A stretch of DNA of 64,000 nt from Ruegeria marisrubri (GTDB taxonomy: Bacteria; Pseudomonadota; Alphaproteobacteria; Rhodobacterales; Rhodobacteraceae), in the NCBI RefSeq assembly GCF_001507595.1, contig NZ_LQBQ01000037.1, positions 62,001 through 126,000 on the forward strand, written 5' to 3'. Shown one piece after another: positions 53,545 through 63,305 of this stretch (the first letter of the stretch is position 1; each line of letters begins with the position of its first letter). Both the position numbers and the translations under genes were made by a program. A model generated the notes under the pieces. The model was given only the letters and a program-made list of their open reading frames with translations, was not told where the DNA came from and searched no databases.

Positions 53545-54339
53545 CTATCGCGCCGCACGCTGTCCGAACAGAGCGTCCAGCGCCGCGGTTTCATCCTCGA
53601 TCCCGAACGGTGCGTTGATGACGAACATGCCCGAACCGACCATGCGATGACCTTCCCGCGCCGCCGGAAAGCGAACCTCGTGGCAGACCGCCTTGGGAAG
53701 GTTCTGCCTCTTGAGCGCCTCGACCATCGGCTTGTGGCGGCCATCGGTCAGGATCGGATACCACAGGGCGATCACGCCCACGTTCCACTTGCGGTGCAGC
53801 TTGGCGATGATGCCGGGCAGGCGGTCATAGTCTGCCTTGACCTCGTAGCTGGGGTCGATCAGCAGCATGCCCCGCCGCGGGGTCGGCGGCAGCAGAGACT
53901 GGGCCAGCTCGAACCCGTCCTGCCGATAGACCTTGGCGCCGAAAGGCGTCAGGGCCTTGCGCAGCGCGGCGTGTTCCCGCGGGTGCAGTTCGGCGAAATG
54001 CAGGCTGTCCTGCGGCCGCAGCAGGCTGGCCGCGATCAGGGGCGAGCCGGGATAGGCCTTGGCCCCGTATTGCGCGCGCACTTTGGCCAGGGCCCGCGCC
54101 AAGGGGTGTTCCTCGCCGAACCAGGCCTCGCGCTCGACCCGCTCGATCCCTGCCGCGGCCTCGCCGGTGCGCACCGCCTCGTCGGCGTCGAGCTGATACA
54201 GCCCGCGCCCCGAATGCGTTTCGACATAGCTCAGCGGTTTGTCCTTTTTCGCCAAATAGCTGAGAATCCAAGCCAAAAGCGCGTGCTTGTGCACATCCGC
54301 CAGATTGCCGGCGTGGTAAATATGTTGATATGACAGCAT
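53545..54339 (-). CDS. rlmJ: 23S rRNA (adenine(2030)-N(6))-methyltransferase
   Basis: A 264-residue SAM methyltransferase. The N-terminal MLSYQHIYHAGNLADVHKHALLAWIL and SYVETHSGRGLYQLD are RlmJ-specific, the catalytic motif is LIDPSYEVK (D-P-x-Y) and ALWYPILTDGR is typical. It modifies A2030 of 23S rRNA before ribosome assembly. Single gene, divergent from the rod-shape operon by 154 bp. Confidence 0.94.
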   Translation of the reverse strand: MLSYQHIYHAGNLADVHKHALLAWILSYLAKKDKPLSYVETHSGRGLYQLDADEAVRTGEAAAGIERVEREAWFGEEHPLARALAKVRAQYGAKAYPGSPLIAASLLRPQDSLHFAELHPREHAALRKALTPFGAKVYRQDGFELAQSLLPPTPRRGMLLIDPSYEVKADYDRLPGIIAKLHRKWNVGVIALWYPILTDGRHKPMVEALKRQNLPKAVCHEVRFPAAREGHRMVGSGMFVINAPFGIEDETAALDALFGQRAAR

Positions 54340-54475
54340 ATTGCCTTCTAATGTCCTTCCAAAAGAGGCGGAAAGGCGCTGATCGTCACGGAATCAGGCC
54401 TTTTACAGGGCGGCTTGGCACCCTATAAGTCATCCGTCCCGAACCCGTCGAGTCGAGGACGAGAGAATAATCTGA

Positions 54476-55540
<1,065 letters not shown>

Positions 55541-55601
55541 GGCGCGCACCCTCTGAATCGCGGGTCAAGACTACGGCGCGGACCGCACCGGAAGGAGTCC
55601 T

Positions 55602-56504
55602 GTGAGCAAGGACCGATCACAGCGCGAGGATTATTCAGCCCCCCTGCGCCGGTTGCTTCTGGGGGTTCTGCTGCTGTGCCTGCTGGGGATCTTTCTTGTC
55701 TGGCGGATCGACAGCCCGCGCGTCGAACGGTTTCGCGCGCAGGTGGCCGACAAGGTCGTGCCGTCGATGGACTGGGCCATGGTTCCGGTCACGGCGACCA
55801 TCAACCTGGTGCGCGATTTCCAGAGCTACCAGCGGCTGAGCGAGCAGAACCGGGAACTGCGCAGCGAGCTGCGCCGGATGCGGGCCTGGAAAGAGGCCGC
55901 CCTGCAGCTTGAGCAGGAGAATGCGCGCCTGCTGGACCTGAACAATGTCCGCCTCGACCCGCGCCTGACCTACGTCACGGGCGTGGTGATGGCCGACAGC
56001 GGATCTCCGTTCCGGCAATCGGTGCTGCTCAACATCGGTGAGCGCGATGGGATCGTCGATGGCTGGGCCGCGATGGACGGGATCGGGCTGGTCGGCCGGA
56101 TCTCGGGGGTCGGGACGGAAACATCGCGCGTGCTCCTGGTGACGGACGCCGCCAGCGCCATTCCAGCGACGATCCAGCCGTCGGGACAGACCGCCCTGAT
56201 CGTCGGCGACAACACGGCGGCCCCCGTGATCGACTTTCTCGAAAACCGCGAACTGGTGCGCCCTGGAGACCGGGTGATCACCTCGGGCGACGGCGGCGTG
56301 TTCCCTGCGGGCATTCTGATCGGGCAGGTTGCTCAGGATCCCGGCGGGCGTCTGCGCGTCCGGCTTTCAGCGGATTTCGAACGGTTGGAGTACCTGCGCG
56401 TGCTGCGTTATCACCCGCCGGAACCGATCAGCGATCCGGGGGGAATCGTCGGCTCCAGAAGCCCGCACGCTCCTCTGCCCTCTGCGGAGGCCGCAGATGG
56501 ATAG
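55602..56504 (+). CDS. mreC: rod-shape-determining protein MreC
   Basis: A 300-residue bitopic inner-membrane protein with a single helix (LLLGVLLLCLLGIFLVWRI), a coiled coil (about residues 70-110, LSEQNRELRSELRRMRAWKEAALQLEQENARLLDL) and two periplasmic beta-barrel domains ending near LRVLRYHPP. It links MreB to the wall synthases PBP2 and RodA. Start is GTG 55602 with AAGGAG at 5-6 bp upstream. The stop overlaps the start of mreD by 8 bp. Confidence 0.95.
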   Translation: MSKDRSQREDYSAPLRRLLLGVLLLCLLGIFLVWRIDSPRVERFRAQVADKVVPSMDWAMVPVTATINLVRDFQSYQRLSEQNRELRSELRRMRAWKEAALQLEQENARLLDLNNVRLDPRLTYVTGVVMADSGSPFRQSVLLNIGERDGIVDGWAAMDGIGLVGRISGVGTETSRVLLVTDAASAIPATIQPSGQTALIVGDNTAAPVIDFLENRELVRPGDRVITSGDGGVFPAGILIGQVAQDPGGRLRVRLSADFERLEYLRVLRYHPPEPISDPGGIVGSRSPHAPLPSAEAADG

Positions 56505-57033
56505 ACCCCAGTTGCACCTGTGGTTGATGCGGGCGCTCTATCCTTTGCTGGCGCTGTTGATCCTGTTCTTTCACCTTTTGCCGCTGGGCACCCTGCCGGC
56601 CCGCTGGGCGCCGCCGGACCTGCTTGTCGCGCTCACCCTGGCCTGGGTGCTGCGCCGACCCGACTACGTTCCCCTGCTCAGCATAGCCGTGGTGATGCTG
56701 ATGGCCGACCTGCTGTTGCAGCGCCCCCCCGGCCTGCTGGCCGCGCTGGTCGTGGCGGGCAGCGCCTATCTGAGGTCGGCGGCACCGGGAATGCGCGATG
56801 CCGGGTTCGCCGCAGAATGGTTGACGGTCGGGATCGTCATCGTGGCAATCGCCTTTTGCAACCGTGCCGTATTGTGGATCACCGCCGTGCAACAGGCACC
56901 GTTGTGGCTGGTCATTCTGCAGGTCGCCGCAACCCTCGCGACCTATCCCCTGGTGGTCTGGATCAGCAAGGGCCTGTTCGGGGTCCGCCGCCCGGCGCTG
57001 TCGGAATCCGATGCTCTGGGAGGGCGCGCGTGA
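56497..57033 (+). CDS. mreD: rod-shape-determining protein MreD
   Basis: A 178-residue inner-membrane protein with five to six helices (ALYPLLALLILFFHLLPLG, PDLLVALTLAWVL, PLLSIAVVMLMADLLLQ and others). Sequence conservation in MreD is low, so the assignment comes mainly from operon position between mreC and mrdA and from the membrane layout. Start at 56497 follows CGGAGG and overlaps mreC. Its stop overlaps the GTG of mrdA (GTGA). Confidence 0.9.
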   Translation: MDRPQLHLWLMRALYPLLALLILFFHLLPLGTLPARWAPPDLLVALTLAWVLRRPDYVPLLSIAVVMLMADLLLQRPPGLLAALVVAGSAYLRSAAPGMRDAGFAAEWLTVGIVIVAIAFCNRAVLWITAVQQAPLWLVILQVAATLATYPLVVWISKGLFGVRRPALSESDALGGRA

Positions 57034-58976
57034 GACGGAATCCCAAGGAACTCGGCCGGCTCCAGAAACGTTTCACGCGGCGCGCGCTTTTTGTTGGTGG
57101 ACTGCAGGCGGTCTTCATGGGCGGCCTCGCGATGCGGATGCGCTACCTGCAGGTCGAGCAGGCCGATCAGTTCCGGCTGCTGGCCGAGGAAAACCGGATC
57201 AACATCCGGCTCATTCCGCCGAAACGGGGCGAAATTTTCGACCGGAACGGCAAGATCATAGGCCAGAATACACCCTCGTACCGCATCGTCATCGTGCGCG
57301 AAGATGCGGGGGATGTCGACGCTGTGATCGCCAACCTGTCAAAACTGATCCCGCTGCAGGAAGAAGAGCTCGAGCGCGCGCGCACCGAAATGCGCCGTTC
57401 CGCGCCCTTCCTGCCGGTGACACTCGCCGACCAGGTGACGTGGGAGGATATTTCCAAGGTCGCGATCAACGCGCCCGCCCTGCCCGGCATCACGCCCGAG
57501 GTCGGCCTGACCAGACACTACCCGCGCTACGAGGATTTCGCCCATGTGGTGGGCTATGTCGGACCTGTCAGCGACTACGACCTGAGCAAGATGGAAGACC
57601 CCGAGCCGGTGTTGATGATCCCGCGCTTTCAGATCGGCAAGGTCGGACTTGAGGCCAAGAAGGAAGACCTGCTGCGTGGCAAGGCCGGGGCCAAGCGGGT
57701 CGAGGTCAACGCGACCGGCCGGATCATGCGTGAACTGGACCGGCGCGAAGGTCAGGCCGGGGCCGACCTGCAGCTGACCGTTGACGCGGACTTGCAGCAA
57801 TACGTCCAGGCCCGCCTGAGCGGCGAGAGCGCGGCGGCGGTCGTGATCGACGTCGAAACCGGCGACCTGAGGGCCATCTGCTCGGCCCCAAGTTTCGACC
57901 CGAACCTCTTTGTTCGCGGGATCTCGGTTGCCGACTACCGGGCACTGATCGAGGACAAGTACCGCCCGCTGTCGAACAAGAGTGTTCAGGGCACCTATCC
58001 GCCCGGTTCGACCTTCAAGATGATCACCGCCATGGCCGCGCTCGAGGCCGGTATCGTCGGGCCGAATGACACGGTGTATTGCCCCGGTTTCCTCAAGGTC
58101 GGCAGCCGTCGTTTCCACTGCTGGAAACGTGGTGGCCATGGCCACATGGACCTGGAGAATTCGCTCAAGCAAAGTTGCGACGTTTACTACTACGACTTGG
58201 CGCTGAAGGTCGGCATCGACCGGATATCGGAAATGGCGCGCACCTTCGGGTTGGGAATCCGCCACGATCTGCCGATGTCCGCCGTTGCCGAAGGGCTGGC
58301 CCCGAACCAGGATTGGAAGAGCCGCGTTCACGGGCAGGACTGGCTGGTGGGCGATACGGCGAACGCCTCCATCGGGCAGGGCTACATGCTGGCCTCGCCG
58401 CTGCAACTGGCCGTCATGTCGGCGCGGATCGCGACAGGCCGTTCGGTCACACCAAGGCTGGTCAAGTCGATCAACGGGGTCGAACAGCCCTCGGGCGCGG
58501 GCGAGGACCTGCCGGTCAACAGGAACAATCTGCAACAGGTGCAGAAAGCCATGTTCGCGGTATCCAATGACCGCCGCGGCACCGCCTATCGCAGCCGCAT
58601 CATCGAAGACCTCTACCGCATGGCCGGCAAGACCGGCACCAGCCAGGTCCGAAACATCACCGCCGCCGAGCGCGCGGCCGGCGTCATCCGCAACGAGGAC
58701 CTCCCGTGGGAGCGCCGCGATCACGCGCTGTTCGTCTGCTTCGCCCCGTTCGACAAGCCCAAATACGCCGTGTCCGTGGTGGTCGAGCATGGCGGCGGCG
58801 GCTCCAAGGCGGCGGCGCCGGTGGCGCGGGACATCATGCTTCAGGCGCTTTATGGGGGCACCCCGCCGCTCGAGGCGTATCCCGTGGCAGACCGCGAGCG
58901 CATCAAGGAACAGCAGAAACGCCTGGAGGGCGATCACCGGCCCCGGGCACGACCGGATGAAAAGGATCGCGCATGA
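57030..58976 (+). CDS. mrdA: penicillin-binding protein 2 (elongation transpeptidase)
   Basis: A 648-residue class B PBP that crosslinks lateral peptidoglycan. An N-terminal helix (RALFVGGLQAVFMGGLAMRM) anchors it, a pedestal domain follows, then the transpeptidase domain with Ser327 in PPGSTFKM, the SCD motif in SLKQSCDVYYYDL and KTGTSQV at Lys534. GTG 57030 overlaps mreD by 4 bp, and ATG of rodA overlaps its stop by 4 bp, so the proteins are probably made in fixed ratio. Confidence 0.96.
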   Translation: MRRNPKELGRLQKRFTRRALFVGGLQAVFMGGLAMRMRYLQVEQADQFRLLAEENRINIRLIPPKRGEIFDRNGKIIGQNTPSYRIVIVREDAGDVDAVIANLSKLIPLQEEELERARTEMRRSAPFLPVTLADQVTWEDISKVAINAPALPGITPEVGLTRHYPRYEDFAHVVGYVGPVSDYDLSKMEDPEPVLMIPRFQIGKVGLEAKKEDLLRGKAGAKRVEVNATGRIMRELDRREGQAGADLQLTVDADLQQYVQARLSGESAAAVVIDVETGDLRAICSAPSFDPNLFVRGISVADYRALIEDKYRPLSNKSVQGTYPPGSTFKMITAMAALEAGIVGPNDTVYCPGFLKVGSRRFHCWKRGGHGHMDLENSLKQSCDVYYYDLALKVGIDRISEMARTFGLGIRHDLPMSAVAEGLAPNQDWKSRVHGQDWLVGDTANASIGQGYMLASPLQLAVMSARIATGRSVTPRLVKSINGVEQPSGAGEDLPVNRNNLQQVQKAMFAVSNDRRGTAYRSRIIEDLYRMAGKTGTSQVRNITAAERAAGVIRNEDLPWERRDHALFVCFAPFDKPKYAVSVVVEHGGGGSKAAAPVARDIMLQALYGGTPPLEAYPVADRERIKEQQKRLEGDHRPRARPDEKDRA

Positions 58977-60112
58977 GCTATCTGGAACACGCGGTCAAAT
59001 CCACGCCGACCGGCTTCCGCAAGGTTCTTTACCTGAACTGGCCATTGGTGCTGCTGCTGATCAGCGTGGCCAGCGCCGGCTTTCTCATGCTCTATTCCGT
59101 CGCCGGCGGATCGTTCATGCCGTGGGCCGAACCGCAGATGGAACGCTTTGGCCTCGGGCTGGCGGTGATGTTCATCGTGGCGTTCGTGCCGATCTGGTTC
59201 TGGCGCAACATGGCGCTGCTCGCCTATCTGGGCACGGTCGTCCTGCTGATCCTCGTCGAGTTCATGGGAACCGTCGGCATGGGCGCGCAGCGATGGATCG
59301 ATCTTGGCTTCATGCGCCTGCAGCCGTCAGAGTTGATGAAGATCACCCTGGTGATGCTGCTGGCCGCCTATTACGACTGGTTGCCGGAACACAAGACCTC
59401 GCGTCCGTTCTGGGTGCTGCTGCCCGTGCTCATCATCCTGTTCCCGACATTTCTGGTTCTCAAACAACCCGATCTCGGCACCTCCATCCTGCTGCTCGCC
59501 GCGGGCGGCGGCCTGATGTTTCTGGCCGGGGTTCACTGGGCCTATTTCGCAGCGGTGATCGCCGCAGGCGTCGGCCTGGTGACGGCGGTGTTCAAGAGCC
59601 GCGGCACCGACTGGCAACTGCTGAAGGACTACCAGTTCAAGCGGATCGACACCTTTCTCGACCCCTCGACCGATCCGCTGGGGGCGGGCTACCACATCAC
59701 CCAGTCCAAGATCGCGCTCGGATCGGGCGGCTGGAGCGGGCGGGGCTTCATGCAGGGAACCCAGTCCAGGCTGAACTTCCTGCCGGAAAAACACACCGAC
59801 TTCATCTTCACGACGCTGGCCGAGGAGTTCGGCTTTGTCGGCGGCATTTCCCTGCTGGCCCTCTACGCGCTGATCCTGATCTTCTGCATGGTCACGGCGC
59901 TGGCCACGAAAGACCGGTTTTCGTCCCTGGTCACGCTGGGCATCGCACTGAACTTCTTCCTGTTCTTTGCCGTGAACATGTCGATGGTGATGGGTCTTGC
60001 CCCCGTCGTCGGCGTGCCGCTGCCGATGGTCAGCTATGGCGGCTCGGCCATGCTGGTTCTCATGGCCGCCTTCGGCATCGTCCAAAGCGCCCATATCCAC
60101 CGCCCAAGATAA
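58973..60112 (+). CDS. rodA: rod-shape SEDS glycosyltransferase RodA
   Basis: A 379-residue SEDS polymerase that makes glycan strands in complex with PBP2. Ten membrane segments are visible, along with the family motifs LQPSELMKI, KQPDLGTS, GSGGWSGRGFMQGTQ and PEKHTDFIFTTLAEEFGFVGG, and the closing VPLPMVSYGGSAML. It is the last gene of the mre operon. The next gene starts 19 bp on, so read-through is possible. Confidence 0.97.
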   Translation: MSYLEHAVKSTPTGFRKVLYLNWPLVLLLISVASAGFLMLYSVAGGSFMPWAEPQMERFGLGLAVMFIVAFVPIWFWRNMALLAYLGTVVLLILVEFMGTVGMGAQRWIDLGFMRLQPSELMKITLVMLLAAYYDWLPEHKTSRPFWVLLPVLIILFPTFLVLKQPDLGTSILLLAAGGGLMFLAGVHWAYFAAVIAAGVGLVTAVFKSRGTDWQLLKDYQFKRIDTFLDPSTDPLGAGYHITQSKIALGSGGWSGRGFMQGTQSRLNFLPEKHTDFIFTTLAEEFGFVGGISLLALYALILIFCMVTALATKDRFSSLVTLGIALNFFLFFAVNMSMVMGLAPVVGVPLPMVSYGGSAMLVLMAAFGIVQSAHIHRPR

Positions 60113-60131
60113 TCCGTAGCGAGTCCACCAA

Positions 60132-61064
60132 ATGCCCGTGAACATCCTCTTCTCAGCACGCCCTGCCCTGTGGCCGGTATATCAACCGCTTCTGACACAG
60201 GGTCTGAAAGACGCGGGTCTGGACTTCACGCTGGCCACCGACCTTGCAGCCGATGAGGTCGACTACGTGGTCTATGCGCCGAATGGCGGGCTGAGCGATT
60301 TCTCTCCCTACACAAGACTCAAGGCGGTTCTCAGCCTGTGGGCCGGGGTCGAGAGCATCGTCGGCAACGACACCCTGACCGTTCCGCTGGCCCGCATGGT
60401 GGATCACGGCCTGACGCAAGGCATGACCGAATGGGTCGTGGGCCACGTTCTGCGCTATCATCTGGGCATCGACAGGCATATCACGGGGCAGGACGGGATC
60501 TGGATCCCCGATCCGCCGCCGCTGGCAAGCCAACGCCGGGTTGCCGTCCTGGGGCTTGGCGCCTTGGGAAGGGCCGCAGCCCAAGCCCTGGCCGCCCTGA
60601 ATTTCAACGTCACGGGCTGGAGCCGCTCGCCCAAGTCCCTCGCCGGGGTGATCTGCCTGCACGGCGCGGACGGGCTGTGTGCCGCCCTGTCATCGGCCGA
60701 GATCGTCGTTCTTCTGCTGCCCGACACCCCGGCCACGGAAAACACGCTGAACGCCGAGACCCTGGCCCTGCTGCCCAAGGGCGCCCGCGTCATCAATCCC
60801 GGCCGCGGCGCTCTGATAGATGACGAGGCCCTGCTGTCCGCGCTGGACTCCGGCCAGATCGGCCATGCCACGCTAGACGTTTTCCGAACCGAGCCGCTGC
60901 CGCCCGAGCATCCCTACTGGTCGCACCCCAACGTTACCGTCACCCCGCATATCGCCTCCGAAACGCGGCCGGAAACCGCCGCGCAGGTGATCTGCGAAAA
61001 CATCCGCCGCGGCGAGGCGGGCGAGCCGTTCCTGCACCTGGTCGACCGCACCCTCGGCTACTGA
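60132..61064 (+). CDS. ghrA: glyoxylate/hydroxypyruvate reductase-type 2-hydroxyacid dehydrogenase
   Basis: A 310-residue NAD(P)-dependent dehydrogenase. The Rossmann motif is VAVLGLGALGRAAAQALAALNFNVTGWSRSPK, the substrate Arg region is INPGRGALIDDEALL, and the C-terminal acid/base region is YWSHPNVTVTPHIASETRPETAAQ with the catalytic His. It looks most like GhrA (YcdW), which reduces glyoxylate and hydroxypyruvate. The symbol rests on overall form. It follows rodA by 19 bp and may share its transcript. A CTTCATCT repeat lies downstream. Confidence 0.83.
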   Translation: MPVNILFSARPALWPVYQPLLTQGLKDAGLDFTLATDLAADEVDYVVYAPNGGLSDFSPYTRLKAVLSLWAGVESIVGNDTLTVPLARMVDHGLTQGMTEWVVGHVLRYHLGIDRHITGQDGIWIPDPPPLASQRRVAVLGLGALGRAAAQALAALNFNVTGWSRSPKSLAGVICLHGADGLCAALSSAEIVVLLLPDTPATENTLNAETLALLPKGARVINPGRGALIDDEALLSALDSGQIGHATLDVFRTEPLPPEHPYWSHPNVTVTPHIASETRPETAAQVICENIRRGEAGEPFLHLVDRTLGY

Positions 61065-61090
61065 ACCACAGGCAGGCGACAGCCCACCCA

Positions 61091-61145
61091 CTTCATCTTT
61101 TCAAAAATACTCCCGCCGGAGGCTGCGCCCGCAGGGCGCAACCCC
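61091..61145. repeat. CTTCATCT-type intergenic repeat
   Basis: CTTCATCTTTTC, AAAAATACTCCCG, CCGGAGGC and a CGCCCGCAGGGCG hairpin fill the gap between the convergent ghrA and M3 peptidase genes. Layout matches the copies at 22691 and 39536. Confidence 0.65.
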
Positions 61146-61149
61146 GATC

Positions 61150-63165
61150 TCAGGCGGCCACCAGACCTCGCCCCTTGAGCAGGGCCTCGACGCCCGGCAG
61201 GCGCCCGCGGAAAGCCAGGTACAGCTCTTCGGCCTCTTTCGAGCCACCAGTTGACAGGATGTTCTCCTCCAGCGCCCGGGCCCGCTCGGGGTCGAAGGGT
61301 CCGCCCGCCTCTTCGAACGCGGCAAAGGCATCTGCATCCATGACCTCGGACCACATGTAGCTGTAGTAGCCCGAGCTGTAGCCGTCCCCGGCAAACACAT
61401 GGGCGAAATGCGGCGTCGCGTGGCGCATTCCGATGGCATGAGGCATGCCGATCCCGGCCAGAACCTCGGCCTGTTTCGCCATCGGGTCGGCCGGCGCCGG
61501 CCCGTCATGGAAGGCCAGGTCGACCAGCGCAGAGGCGACGTATTCAACGGTCTGGAACCCCTGGTCGAAATTGGCGGCCTTCAGCACCCTGTCCAGCATC
61601 TCCTGCGGCATCGGCGCGCCGGTCTCGGCATGGGTGGCGAATTCCGACAGCACCTCGGGCACCTCCAGCCAGTGCTCGTAGAGCTGGCTGGGCAGTTCCA
61701 CGAAATCGCGCGCGACGCTGGTGCCCGAGATGCTTTCATAGGTCACGTTCGACAGCATCTGGTGCAGCGCGTGGCCGAATTCGTGGAACAGGGTCCGGGC
61801 ATCGTCATAGGACAACAGCGCGGGCTCGCCCTTGGCGAAGTTGCACACGTTGATGACCACCGGCGCCTGTTCCTTCGGGAACTTCGCCTGTTGGCGCATG
61901 GCGCTGCACCACGCCCCCGAGCGTTTCGAGCCGCGCGCGAAATAGTCGCCGATGAACACGGCCACATGCTTGCCCTCGCGGGTCACCTCCCAGGCCCGGC
62001 AATCGGGGTGGAATAGATCTACATCCAACGGCTGGAACTCCAGCCCGAACAGGCGGTTGGCGCAGGCAAACGAGGCCTCGATCATCCGCTCAAGCTGCAG
62101 ATAGGGCTTCAGCGCCGCCTCATCGAGATCATGCTCGGCCTTGCGCCGCTTTTCCGCGTAATAACGCCAGTCCCATGCCTCCAGCGGACCGTTGACCCCG
62201 TCGGCGCGCAGCATCTCGGTCATCGCCTCGGCATCAGCCTCGGCTCGGGCTTTCGCGGGCTCCCACACCTGCATCAGCAGATCGCGCACCCGGTCCGGCG
62301 TGCGGGCCATTTCGGTTTCCAGCTTGTATTCGGCGAAATTGTCATAACCGAGCAGCCTGGCGCGCTCTTCGCGCAGCTTCAGGATCTCGGCCGCGATGGC
62401 GCGGTTGTCGGTCGCGCCACCATTGGCCCCGCGCGCGGCCCAGGCACGATAGGCTTTCTCGCGCAGATCCCGGCGCGGCGAGAATTGCAAAAACGGCACG
62501 ATCAGCGAGCGCGACAGGGTGACCACCGGCCCCTCGGCCCCCTTTTCCCGCCCCGCCGCGCGGGCCGCATCGACGACGAAATCGGGCAGGCCGGCCAAGT
62601 CCTCTTCGGCCAGCGGCATGAACCAGTCGCGCTCATCCGCCAGAAGGTTCTGGGTGAAGGCGGTGCCGAGGCTCGCCAGACGCGCCTTGATCTCTTTCAT
62701 CCGCTCTTCCTCGGCCCCCTCCAGCGCCGCGCCGGCCCGGACGAAACTGCGATGGGTCAGCATCAGAACCCGCTGCTGTTCCTCCGTCAGGTCCAACTCC
62801 TCACGCCTCTCCCAGAGATCCGCCACGCGGCGGAACAGGGCCTTGTTGGCCGAAATCTCCGAGTAATGCGCAGCAAGCTTTGGGGAAAATTCGCGCTGCA
62901 GTGCCTCGCGCGTCGGGTTGCTGTCGGCCCCGGCCACGGTGAAGAACACCGACAGCACCTTGTCCAGATCTTCGCCCGATGCCTCGAGCGCCTCGACGGT
63001 ATTGGCAAAGCTGGGCGCGTCGGGATCGTTGGCGATCGCGTCGATCTCGGCGCGGTGAGACGCCAGCGCCTGCTCGAGCGCGGGCGCGAAATCCTCGTCG
63101 CTGATCTGTGCGAAGGGGGCGATTTCAAACGGTGTCCGCCAGTCGGCAAGGATCGGGTTGGTCAT
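61150..63165 (-). CDS. M3-family zinc oligopeptidase
   Basis: A 671-residue cytoplasmic metallopeptidase of the thimet-oligopeptidase family. The zinc site is LFHEFGHALHQML (HExxH), with the third ligand Glu in the following YVELPSQ-type segment (DFVELPSQLYEHW), and the C-terminal half is well conserved (ATPHFAHVFAGDGYSSGYYSYMWSEV). It is closest to Dcp/PrlC, which degrade short peptides and signal peptide remnants. ATG 63165 follows GGAG. A longer open frame upstream is rejected. The paralog name (prlC or dcp) is not decided. Confidence 0.93.
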   Translation of the reverse strand: MTNPILADWRTPFEIAPFAQISDEDFAPALEQALASHRAEIDAIANDPDAPSFANTVEALEASGEDLDKVLSVFFTVAGADSNPTREALQREFSPKLAAHYSEISANKALFRRVADLWERREELDLTEEQQRVLMLTHRSFVRAGAALEGAEEERMKEIKARLASLGTAFTQNLLADERDWFMPLAEEDLAGLPDFVVDAARAAGREKGAEGPVVTLSRSLIVPFLQFSPRRDLREKAYRAWAARGANGGATDNRAIAAEILKLREERARLLGYDNFAEYKLETEMARTPDRVRDLLMQVWEPAKARAEADAEAMTEMLRADGVNGPLEAWDWRYYAEKRRKAEHDLDEAALKPYLQLERMIEASFACANRLFGLEFQPLDVDLFHPDCRAWEVTREGKHVAVFIGDYFARGSKRSGAWCSAMRQQAKFPKEQAPVVINVCNFAKGEPALLSYDDARTLFHEFGHALHQMLSNVTYESISGTSVARDFVELPSQLYEHWLEVPEVLSEFATHAETGAPMPQEMLDRVLKAANFDQGFQTVEYVASALVDLAFHDGPAPADPMAKQAEVLAGIGMPHAIGMRHATPHFAHVFAGDGYSSGYYSYMWSEVMDADAFAAFEEAGGPFDPERARALEENILSTGGSKEAEELYLAFRGRLPGVEALLKGRGLVAA

Positions 63166-63305
63166 GCGTATCTCCTTTGCCGCCAAGCTAGGAGCGCGGC
63201 CCCCGATGGTCCAGAGGCGACGCGCACAAAACGACGCCGCCCGTCGCGAAGTGGCTTGCATCCCGCGCGTGGCCCAAGCAGGCTCGGCGCGAAGGGAGAT
63301 CTGAC

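Noticed and set aside
57339..58937. A 532-codon minus-strand frame opposite mrdA
   Set aside because: It is a mirror of the PBP2 reading frame, with no conserved features.
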